Assembly (NCBI GenBank): GCA_955651875.1
Contig: CATPAP010000188.1
Location: 1 to 5,650, forward strand
Source of the DNA: Candidatus Dormiibacterota bacterium
GTDB taxonomy: Bacteria > Chloroflexota > Dormibacteria > Aeolococcales > Aeolococcaceae
Direction: 5' to 3'
DNA: 5,650 bases
Position 1 is the first letter of the stretch, and each line of letters begins with the position of its first letter. The position numbers and the translations under genes are program-made. The notes below the pieces were generated by a model that saw nothing but the letters and a program-made list of their open reading frames with translations, did not search any database and was not told where the DNA came from. Below are positions 1 through 4,831 of this stretch, in pieces.

Positions 1-435
1 CCCGGCCTGGTCGCTGAGCAGATGTCGGTCGGCTACTACATCCAGCCCGAGGACCACATCGACATCCTCATCGATCCCGGCATCCCCAACCAGACGGCCG
101 TGCGCTACGCCTTCCAGGACGTGCGCGTGCTCCGCGTCGGTGCCGCCGGAGCGTCGGGAAGCGCCACCGCCACGACCACGGTTGCGGTCAACTCCTACGT
201 CATCGAGCTCCCGCGCAACCAGGCCGAGCTCCTCACCGCCCTCATCACGAATCGCGCGCCCGGGACCATGACGGTCCTCAAGTACGTCCTCCGTCCCCAG
301 GCGGAGTGGGGCAAGCGCGACGGCAACAACGGCTTCGACAAGCCCAACTACGAGTCCAACGCGGGCACCCCTCTCACCCTGCCCGCCGACGCGACGGTGA
401 ACCCGACCGTCCTCAACAGCCTGTTCGCCCACTGA
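1..435 (+). CDS. cpaB: CpaB/RcpC-like Flp pilus assembly protein, C-terminal part (5' truncated by window edge)
   Basis: The frame is open from base 1 and ends at TGA 433-435, giving 144 visible residues. The first ~25 residues (GYYIQPEDHIDILID) match the segment after the SAF domain in CpaB/RcpC proteins, where a 'G.i.PGDrVDVl' motif is usual. The glycine normally found before D is Glu here. A 'VRVLRVG' strand follows at 41-47, then a Ser/Thr/Ala-rich linker at 50-62 and 'VIELPRNQAELLTAL...VLKYVLRP' at 67-99, which resembles the family's 'vtp.qAe.L..a...g.l.l.LRp' ending. A polar tail of about 45 residues follows. In Tad systems this protein is an envelope or periplasmic component linked to the secretin or outer part of the machine; in a Gram-positive its role is less clear. 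It lies 46 bases before tadB in the same direction, which supports the family call. The signal or membrane anchor at the N-terminus is not visible. Confidence 0.75.
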   Translation, partial: PGLVAEQMSVGYYIQPEDHIDILIDPGIPNQTAVRYAFQDVRVLRVGAAGASGSATATTTVAVNSYVIELPRNQAELLTALITNRAPGTMTVLKYVLRPQAEWGKRDGNNGFDKPNYESNAGTPLTLPADATVNPTVLNSLFAH

Positions 436-481
436 TCGGAATTCAATTGATCACGTGTCCCTCTGACGACGAGAAACGGCG

Positions 482-1462
482 ATGACACTGTCCATCCCCG
501 CGATCGCGGCGGCGGTGCTGTCGGCCGGCACGGTCATGTCCCTGACCGTGTGGGCCGCGGGCCGCAGGGTCACCGACGCGGACCGCGTGGCCGCCCGCCT
601 GAGTCAATACGGACGCCCTGCTGAAACCGTGGCACCGCGCGTGCTCACGGGCAACCCGGTGCGCGACCTCATCGAGACGATCACCTCGGCGCTCACTCCG
701 CTTCTGGCCCGCTCGTCCCACACCGGAAAGCTCGCCGATGACCTGCAGAAGGCCGACCTGAAGTTGAAGTCATCAGAGTGGGTGCTCGCCGTCGCCGGCA
801 CCGGCATCGCGCTCGGCGCTCTGCTCGGGCTGCGGTTCGGAACGCCCGTGATGCTGCTGGTCGGGCCCGCCGCGACATGGCTCCTGAGCGGCGTCTTCCT
901 GAAGTTCCGGCAGGGGCGGCGCGCGCGCGCGTTCAACAACCAGCTCGGAGACACCATCACCCTGCTCAGCAACGCACTGAAGGCAGGCTATTCGTTCGCC
1001 CAGGCACTGGCCTCGGTGGGCCGCAATGCTTCGCCGCCGATCTCCGAGGAGTTCTCGCGCGCCGTGCGGGAGATCGCGCTGGGGATCAGCGTCGACGACG
1101 CGCTCAACCACATGGTGCAGCGCAACAAGTCCGAGGACTTCGACCTGCTCGTCACCGCCGTCCAGATCCAGCGTGTCGTCGGCGGCAACCTTGCCGAGAT
1201 CCTCGACACCATCGCCTACACCATCCGCGAGCGGGTCCGCATCCAGGGTGAGATCCGCACACTCACCGCGCAGGCACGCGTGTCGGGAATCATCATCACC
1301 CTGCTGCCCTTCGGCCTCGCGGGCGTCCTCGAGGTCATCTCGCCCTCGTACTTCGGCCCGATGCTGACCGAGAACCTCGGCCACATCTTTCTCGGGATCG
1401 GCATCGTCTCCATCGCCATCGGCGCAGCCGCGGTCAATAAGATCGTGAAGATCGACGTCTGA
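482..1462 (+). CDS. tadB: TadB, Flp/Tad pilus inner-membrane platform protein
   Basis: This 326-residue protein has the TadB layout. There is an N-terminal membrane helix (about 5-27), a basic soluble stretch, two helices (about 100-118 and 121-141), a cytoplasmic T2SSF/GspF domain (about 150-265), and two C-terminal helices (about 267-288 and 300-320). Diagnostic T2SSF pieces are 'LLSNALKAGYSFAQAL' (161-176) and 'VQIQRVVGGNLAEILDTIAYTIRERVRI' (227-254), followed by 'LTAQARVSG'. TadB pairs with TadC to form the membrane platform acted on by the TadA/CpaF motor, moving Flp pilin into or out of the fibre. The ATG at 482 puts the first hydrophobic helix at the N-terminus, as expected. The ribosome binding site is weak (purine-rich ACGAGAAA just upstream). 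It lies 46 bases after the CpaB-like gene and 1 base before tadC, so the three probably share a transcript. Confidence 0.93.
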   Translation: MTLSIPAIAAAVLSAGTVMSLTVWAAGRRVTDADRVAARLSQYGRPAETVAPRVLTGNPVRDLIETITSALTPLLARSSHTGKLADDLQKADLKLKSSEWVLAVAGTGIALGALLGLRFGTPVMLLVGPAATWLLSGVFLKFRQGRRARAFNNQLGDTITLLSNALKAGYSFAQALASVGRNASPPISEEFSRAVREIALGISVDDALNHMVQRNKSEDFDLLVTAVQIQRVVGGNLAEILDTIAYTIRERVRIQGEIRTLTAQARVSGIIITLLPFGLAGVLEVISPSYFGPMLTENLGHIFLGIGIVSIAIGAAAVNKIVKIDV

Positions 1463-1463
1463 C

Positions 1464-2396
1464 ATGATCCTTGCAGCCGCCGCAGCCATCCTCGCCTTCG
1501 TGGGCGTCAGCTTCATCGTGTTCGGGCTCACCAACCGCTCGGCCGCGACGCAGTCCGATCTCCTCGAGGCACGCCTCGCCCAATTCAGCGAGACCGGTCG
1601 CCAAGTGGTGAGCCTCACCGAGGCGGAGCTGAGCCTGCCCTTCAGCGATCGCGTTATCAAGCCTGTTTTCGACAAGCTCGGCCGGATCATGACGCGCCGC
1701 ATGCAGGGCGGTCAGCAGCAGGCCATCCAGGAGAAGCTCAATCTGGCCGGGCGGCCCGGCGGGCTCACCGCCGGAGGCTTCGTTGCGCTCCAGGTGCTCG
1801 CCATGGCGTTCGGCGTGGCGCTCGGACTGGGGCTGGCGTTGCTGATCTCGCTGCAGCCCCCCAACCTCTACCTCGCTCCTGTCGCCGGTGGCGTCCTCGG
1901 CTACCTTGTGCCCTCGATCACTATCTCCCGGAAGATCAAAAAGCGCAAGAAGGAGATCCTGCGCGCCCTTCCCAGCGCGCTCGACCTGCTCACCATCAGC
2001 GTCGAGGCCGGCCTCGGATTCGACGCCGCACTTTCGCGGGTCACCGAGAAGTACCGCAACGTCCTGGCCGCGGAGTTCAACCAGGTTCTCAACGAGATTC
2101 GCCTCGGGCGTCCTCGGCTCGACGCGCTCGACGACATGGGCCGGCGTAACAAGGTCGAGGAGCTGAACAATTTCCTGCAGGCGATCATCCAGTCCGAGCA
2201 GCTCGGGGTGGGCATCGCCAACGTGCTGCGAATCCAGTCCGAGGAGATCCGCCGGCGCCGCCGCCAGCGAGCCGAGGAAGCCGGACAGAAGGCGCCCATC
2301 AAGATGCTCATCCCGATGATCGGCTGCATCTTCCCGACGCTGTTCATCGTCCTGCTCGGCCCCGCAGTCATCCAGGTGACCAAGTCGTTCCACTGA
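1464..2396 (+). CDS. tadC: TadC, Flp/Tad pilus inner-membrane platform protein
   Basis: This 310-residue protein is the second T2SSF-domain platform component. A membrane helix lies at about 2-22, two more at about 104-129 and 133-153, then a cytoplasmic T2SSF domain (about 165-278), and a final helix at about 280-303. Strong family signatures are 'LPSALDLLTISVEAGLGFDAALSRV' (169-193) and the C-terminal 'RAEEAGQKAPIKMLIPMIGCIFPTLFIVLLGPA' (269-301), which is typical of TadC. It should form the platform with TadB next to the TadA motor. Start ATG 1464 is one base after the tadB stop (1460-1462), with no clear Shine-Dalgarno, so translation is probably coupled to tadB. The stop is TGA 2394-2396. 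Nothing looks broken; the length is normal for the family. Confidence 0.94.
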   Translation: MILAAAAAILAFVGVSFIVFGLTNRSAATQSDLLEARLAQFSETGRQVVSLTEAELSLPFSDRVIKPVFDKLGRIMTRRMQGGQQQAIQEKLNLAGRPGGLTAGGFVALQVLAMAFGVALGLGLALLISLQPPNLYLAPVAGGVLGYLVPSITISRKIKKRKKEILRALPSALDLLTISVEAGLGFDAALSRVTEKYRNVLAAEFNQVLNEIRLGRPRLDALDDMGRRNKVEELNNFLQAIIQSEQLGVGIANVLRIQSEEIRRRRRQRAEEAGQKAPIKMLIPMIGCIFPTLFIVLLGPAVIQVTKSFH

Positions 2397-2437
2397 TGAT
2401 CAGCGCGAGCGACGCCGCGCAAACCGCGAACCCGTGG

Positions 2438-2443
2438 TAGGTT
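2438..2443 (+). promoter_or_regulatory. Putative -10 box (TAGGTT) of a leaderless-type promoter for the CvpA-family gene
   Basis: TAGGTT fits the TAnnnT -10 pattern common in GC-rich Gram-positives. It ends exactly 8 bases before ATG 2452, and there is no Shine-Dalgarno in between (GACGCTGA). No convincing -35 is visible. The same box-to-ATG spacing occurs at two other genes in this window, which strengthens the call. A start site 6-8 bases downstream would leave an untranslated leader of 0-2 bases. Confidence 0.45.
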
Positions 2444-2445
2444 GA

Positions 2446-2461
2446 CGCTGAATGCTCAGCG
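2446..2461. repeat. Short inverted repeat enclosing the CvpA-family start codon
   Basis: CGCTGA and TCAGCG form perfect 6-base arms around ATGC, so the ATG of the CvpA-family gene sits in the centre. A further TCAGCGC copy lies at 2400-2406, just after the tadC stop, matching TCAGCGC at 2456-2462. It could be an operator or chance. If the mRNA is leaderless, the left arm is not transcribed and an RNA hairpin could not form. Confidence 0.3.
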
Positions 2462-3021
2462 CCATCGACAGCACACTGCCGCAACTCACCGCGGACGCGC
2501 TCCTCATCGTGCTCGTGGTCGTCAACGCGTTCGTCGGCTGGCGCACCGGGACGATTCGCCGCCTGTTTGGGTTGGTCGGCCTGTACGCGGCCTTCTTCGC
2601 CGCCTACTACTCAGGCAACAGCTTCGCGTCGATCATCCGCAAGGGTGACATCTTCGCCAACGCATGGGCCTTCGTCGCCGTGCTCGCTGCCGTGGTGGTG
2701 GTCTTCGAGGTGCTGGGTGTGGTATTCGCCGAGCGCCTCGCCCGTCTCACCGCGGTGGCCTTTGACCGCTTCGCAGGCATGTTCCTCGGTGCGACCCTTG
2801 GCTTCTGCGAGGCCCTGGTGCTGTTCATGATCGCGCTCGCGGTGGGGGGCGCCGCACCGGGGCCAGGCAACAACATCCCTCCGTCTCGTGACGCGGCCGC
2901 CAACGCCGTGCGCGGCGCGACCTTGGCAGGACAGGCCATCCGCGCCGAGCCTGCGCTGCATGCCGCATTCGCGCCGCTCATCGGAACCGACCTCACCACG
3001 CATTTCGAGGATGGGACCTAG
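2452..3021 (+). CDS. CvpA-family integral membrane protein
   Basis: This 189-residue protein has four predicted membrane helices (about 14-32, 38-56, 70-94 and 106-131) and a hydrophilic tail (about 133-189). The N-terminal 'D(x)n...VNAFVGWRTGTIRRLFGLVGL' and the 'DRFAGMFLGATLG' stretch (105-117, spaced glycines after D-R) are hallmarks of the CvpA/colicin V production family. Members are small inner-membrane proteins linked to colicin V export and envelope stress in enterobacteria and found widely elsewhere; the biochemical role is not settled. The start ATG 2452 is 55 bases after the tadC stop and has a TAGGTT box but no Shine-Dalgarno. It may therefore be transcribed both by read-through from tadBC and from its own start. 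The gene ends at TAG 3019-3021, converging on the receiver gene with a 30-base gap. A specific role in pilus biogenesis is only suggested by position. Confidence 0.8.
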   Translation: MLSAIDSTLPQLTADALLIVLVVVNAFVGWRTGTIRRLFGLVGLYAAFFAAYYSGNSFASIIRKGDIFANAWAFVAVLAAVVVVFEVLGVVFAERLARLTAVAFDRFAGMFLGATLGFCEALVLFMIALAVGGAAPGPGNNIPPSRDAAANAVRGATLAGQAIRAEPALHAAFAPLIGTDLTTHFEDGT

Positions 3022-3051
3022 GCCCACCACCCCGAACGTCCAGGGCGTCCG

Positions 3052-3438
3052 TCAGACGGCGACCGGGTTGTCGGGCGCCAAGAACGACTTGACCACCGAG
3101 CCCAGCCCGACCAGGTTGAACGGCTTGGTGATGAGGTGATTGGCCCCTGCGAGCCGCGCGCGCTCCACGTCGGCGTCGCCGGAGAGCGCGCTGAACATGA
3201 GCACGGGAACCTCGGCGGTGGCGGGGTCGGCGCGGATGGACTTGCAGGTCTCGATCCCGTCGAGGCCCGGCATCATGATGTCGAGAATGATCAGGTCGGG
3301 CCGCTGCTTCGCGATCTCCGCGAGGGCGGCCGCGCCGTCGGGCGAGCTCACCACGTCATAGCCCTCGATGCCCAGGTACATGGCCACGATGTGCAGAAGT
3401 CGCGGATCGTCGTCGACTACGAGGACACGGCGGCTCAT
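3052..3438 (-). CDS. Stand-alone CheY-like response regulator receiver protein
   Basis: This 128-residue protein is a single receiver domain with no output domain. The active-site residues are all present: the acidic cluster D9-D10-D11 in 'VLVVDDDPRLL', phospho-acceptor D53 in 'LIILDIMMPGLDG', S83 in 'VLMFSALSGD', and K105 in 'LITKPFN'. It should therefore be phosphorylated by a histidine kinase, although none is encoded here, and act by protein contact. ATG 3438 is preferred over an ATG at 3549. It starts directly at the first strand of the domain and has GGAG 9 bases upstream (3448-3451, read on the minus strand), whereas the extra 37 residues would be low-complexity, Pro-rich and would cover a promoter-like site. 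It converges with the CvpA-family gene and lies downstream of the methyltransferase gene, with a 165-base gap and apparently its own promoter. Possible targets are the pilus proteins, especially TadZ; that is inference. Confidence 0.9.
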   Translation of the reverse strand: MSRRVLVVDDDPRLLHIVAMYLGIEGYDVVSSPDGAAALAEIAKQRPDLIILDIMMPGLDGIETCKSIRADPATAEVPVLMFSALSGDADVERARLAGANHLITKPFNLVGLGSVVKSFLAPDNPVAV

Positions 3439-3486
3439 GTGAGCAGGCTCCAGCGGCGTGGACTGAGGGAGAGGGGACGGCGGTCG

Positions 3487-3515
3487 AGTATACGGACGAG
3501 CGCCGAACGGTCCAC
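3487..3515 (-). promoter_or_regulatory. Candidate promoter of the receiver-domain gene
   Basis: Read on the minus strand, TATACT (3487-3492) is a near-consensus -10 box. At 17 bases upstream is GTGGAC (3510-3515), a partial match to a TTGACA -35. Transcription would start near 3480, giving a leader of about 40 bases that includes the GGAG ribosome site before ATG 3438. The rest of the 3439-3603 gap shows no gene or clear terminator. Confidence 0.42.
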
Positions 3516-3603
3516 CCTCTGATGCCCGCTCCTCCGCAGGGATGGCCACGCGGATGCGGACCGAGCGCGTCGATCAATGCATCGTGGAAGGCGGCGTCTT
3601 TGC

Positions 3604-4317
3604 TTACCACACGAACGGGATGAGCCGGCGCGTCGCCCGGGCGTAGCCAGTGTACTGAGGGTATGTCTCGGTCAGGAGGCGCTCCTCGAACCGTGACCGG
3701 AGCAGCTGGACCGCGATGAATGGGGCGAGTATGCCAGCCGCAAGCGCCCCCGGGTTGACAAGTACGAACGCGCACGCGGCGAGGATCTCGGCGGCGTAGA
3801 GGGGGTGGCGCACGACGCGGTAGGGGCCGCCGGTGACGAGGCGACGGGCCTCCGGGATGATGCTGAGGCTGCGGCGTAGGTAGAGAAGCCCGAACACCGC
3901 CACTGTGAATGCGAGGATCGAGAGTGCCGTGGAGACACCGCCGAACCACGCTGGTGCCGAGTACAGCACGATGCCCTGCGGCAAAGCACCGGTTACCAGA
4001 AGCATCACCGTCCCGGCGAGTCCTGCGACACGAGGCAGCATCCGTCCATCACGTGCTCGCGGCGCGGGCCGTCCGATATAGATGAACACCGGGATTGTGC
4101 AGAAGAGCAGGTACAGCCCAGCCGGGAGTGGTTTGTCGAGCAACGCCAGCACTGTCACAGGATGCGGAAGCATGCGTACGTCGAGCACGAGTCGCTGAAA
4201 CTGCGCATATCCCAGGAGCGCAAACAGGGTTGCGGGCAGGATGCGGCCGAACACGAACAGGCGCAGGGCGTCCGTGGAGGTGGTGCGCAAGCGAGGCGCG
4301 GTGGCATCAACTGTCAT
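3604..4317 (-). CDS. Isoprenylcysteine carboxyl methyltransferase-like (ICMT/PEMT-type) membrane protein
   Basis: This 237-residue polytopic protein has hydrophobic segments at about 18-38, 54-80, 95-118, 126-147 and 173-206. The C-terminal third carries the signature of the ICMT/phospholipid-methyltransferase family: 'LVTGGPYRVVRHPLYAAE' (160-177, with the G-P-Y and R-H-P-x-Y residues) and 'FEERLLTETYPQYTGYARATRRLIPFVW' (210-237). In the family these form the S-adenosylmethionine-binding and catalytic region. The substrate in bacteria is mostly unknown; lipids, quinones, prenylated compounds or small molecules are possible, and no prenylated protein is evident here. ATG 4317 is chosen because a TAGACT box lies exactly 8 bases upstream. 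An in-frame ATG at 4440 would add 41 residues that are not hydrophobic and would overlap the pilin leader. It is divergent from the pilin gene and upstream of the receiver gene on the same strand. A pilus-linked function is not shown by the sequence. Confidence 0.82.
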   Translation of the reverse strand: MTVDATAPRLRTTSTDALRLFVFGRILPATLFALLGYAQFQRLVLDVRMLPHPVTVLALLDKPLPAGLYLLFCTIPVFIYIGRPAPRARDGRMLPRVAGLAGTVMLLVTGALPQGIVLYSAPAWFGGVSTALSILAFTVAVFGLLYLRRSLSIIPEARRLVTGGPYRVVRHPLYAAEILAACAFVLVNPGALAAGILAPFIAVQLLRSRFEERLLTETYPQYTGYARATRRLIPFVW

Positions 4318-4325
4318 CAACGAGA

Positions 4326-4331
4326 AGTCTA
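4326..4331 (-). promoter_or_regulatory. Putative -10 box (TAGACT) of a leaderless-type promoter for the methyltransferase gene
   Basis: On the minus strand TAGACT is followed by 8 bases (TCTCGTTG) and then ATG 4317. There is no Shine-Dalgarno in those 8 bases. The -35 region is not recognisable. The layout is the same as at the CvpA-family and tadZ-like genes. Confidence 0.45.
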
Positions 4332-4500
4332 GGCGTACACAGGCAAAAGGCGTGTCCCGGTTGTACGAGGCTTTGTTACGATCCCTTCGCAGACTGTCCA
4401 TCCCGGTGGGACATCCGAGGGTCATAGTTCGGGAGGTCACCGGGAAAGAACCCGGGACGCCCCGTCACACGATCCCAAGGCAAAGGAGGTGAAACCCGGA
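4332..4500 (+). promoter_or_regulatory. Divergent intergenic region and probable structured leader of the Flp pilin gene
   Basis: This gap between the divergent methyltransferase and pilin genes holds no convincing coding frame of its own. TACGAT at 4377-4382 could be a -10 box for the pilin, but no matching -35 was seen. Downstream lie possible small hairpins: TGTCC 4395-4399 with GGACA 4409-4413, and CCGGG 4440-4444 with CCCGG 4451-4455 around an A-rich loop. The segment ends in a near-perfect Shine-Dalgarno, AAAGGAGGTG at 4482-4491, 9 bases before ATG 4501. That predicts a leader of roughly 100 bases and efficient translation. I do not recognise a known riboswitch. Confidence 0.4.
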
Positions 4501-4695
4501 ATGCTTAGTAATCTGTACATGCGACTTCGCGAGCTCATGGTTCGCACGCAGGAGGAAGCTCAGGAAGGCCAGGGCATGGTCGAATACGCCCTTATCCTCG
4601 TCCTCATCGCCGTCGTCGTTATCGTCATCCTCGCCGTTGTCGGTCATCAGGTCAACAACGTCTTCTCGAACATCAGCAGCGGCCTCAACCAGTAG
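4501..4695 (+). CDS. flp: Flp-family type IVb pilin (major pilus subunit precursor)
   Basis: This is a 64-residue prepilin. A basic leader peptide (1-23) ends in 'EEAQEG', followed by 'QGMVEYALILVLIAVVVIVILAVVG'. Placing the conserved Glu at mature position 5 and Tyr at 6 (E28, Y29) puts cleavage after G23, leaving a 41-residue mature pilin: one hydrophobic helix plus a short polar tail 'HQVNNVFSNISSGLNQ'. The processing enzyme (a TadV-type prepilin peptidase) is not in the window. Flp subunits polymerise into the thin bundled pili that mediate adhesion and biofilm formation in other bacteria. ATG 4501 is supported by AAAGGAGGTG 9 bases upstream. A GTG at 4489 is in frame but lies inside that ribosome site. 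The gene is followed by a strong terminator, so it is probably a highly expressed single-gene transcript. Confidence 0.95.
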   Translation: MLSNLYMRLRELMVRTQEEAQEGQGMVEYALILVLIAVVVIVILAVVGHQVNNVFSNISSGLNQ

Positions 4696-4724
4696 AGACC
4701 GTCGCGTTCGCGAGTAAACCCAGA

Positions 4725-4757
4725 AGGGGAGCCGCCGGTGCGGCTCCCCTCTCTTCT
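4725..4757 (+). terminator. Intrinsic terminator downstream of the Flp pilin gene
   Basis: A perfect 10-base stem (AGGGGAGCCG 4725-4734 with CGGCTCCCCT 4741-4750) encloses the 6-base loop CCGGTG. It is followed by a pyrimidine-rich tract with several T (CTCTTCTTGTTG). It lies 29 bases after the pilin stop and separates the pilin from the tadZ-like gene. Confidence 0.9.
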
Positions 4758-4797
4758 TGTTGTGGGGTGACGGTCGATGGACCGCCCCACCGTGCGC

Positions 4798-4815
4798 CGC
4801 GAGCCGTCGCTCGCG
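4798..4815. promoter_or_regulatory. 7-4-7 inverted repeat upstream of the tadZ-like gene (operator candidate)
   Basis: CGCGAGC (4798-4804) and GCTCGCG (4809-4815) are perfect inverted arms around CGTC. The site ends 2 bases before the TACCAT box at 4818, so it covers the region where RNA polymerase would bind between -35 and -10. It lies upstream of the expected transcription start, which favours a DNA-binding site over an RNA hairpin. Confidence 0.4.
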
Positions 4816-4817
4816 CC

Positions 4818-4823
4818 TACCAT
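4818..4823 (+). promoter_or_regulatory. Putative -10 box (TACCAT) of a leaderless-type promoter for the tadZ-like gene
   Basis: TACCAT is followed by 8 bases (GAAGCCCG) and ATG 4832, with no Shine-Dalgarno. An in-frame TGA at 4823-4825 rules out any upstream start codon, so the ATG is fixed. The layout matches the boxes before the CvpA-family and methyltransferase genes. Confidence 0.45.
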
Positions 4824-4831
4824 GAAGCCCG

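Noticed and set aside
436..481. Promoter or gene in the AT-richer gap before tadB (GAATTC, CAATTG, TGATCA in a row)
   Set aside because: These are short palindromic hexamers with no -10/-35 arrangement near ATG 482; read-through from the CpaB-like gene is the simpler explanation.
773..2422. Long minus-strand open frames (up to about 320 codons) opposite tadB and tadC
   Set aside because: They are Arg/Asp/Glu/His-rich translations without any family motif, lie fully antisense to clear T2SSF-domain genes, and are expected from GC-rich codon bias.
3022..3060. Bidirectional terminator between the converging CvpA-family and receiver genes (CCGTC near GACGG)
   Set aside because: The arms are one base apart, so no stable loop can form, and no T-tract follows on either strand.
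3439..3549. N-terminal extension of the receiver protein to an ATG at 3549
   Set aside because: The added 37 residues are Pro-rich and low in structure, lie before the first strand of the receiver domain, and would overlap the TATACT promoter-like site and the GGAG ribosome site used by ATG 3438.
4318..4440. Upstream in-frame ATG at 4440 for the methyltransferase
   Set aside because: It would add 41 polar residues with no family match, cover the divergent pilin leader, and ignore the TAGACT box placed 8 bases before ATG 4317.
4420..4480. Possible c-di-GMP class I riboswitch (GGGACGC after an A-rich hairpin)
   Set aside because: The conserved GCAAAGC element and the tetraloop-receptor arm of that class are not present; only a short, chance-level resemblance remains.
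4489..4500. GTG 4489 as pilin start
   Set aside because: It overlaps the Shine-Dalgarno itself and has no ribosome site of its own; ATG 4501 has ideal spacing.
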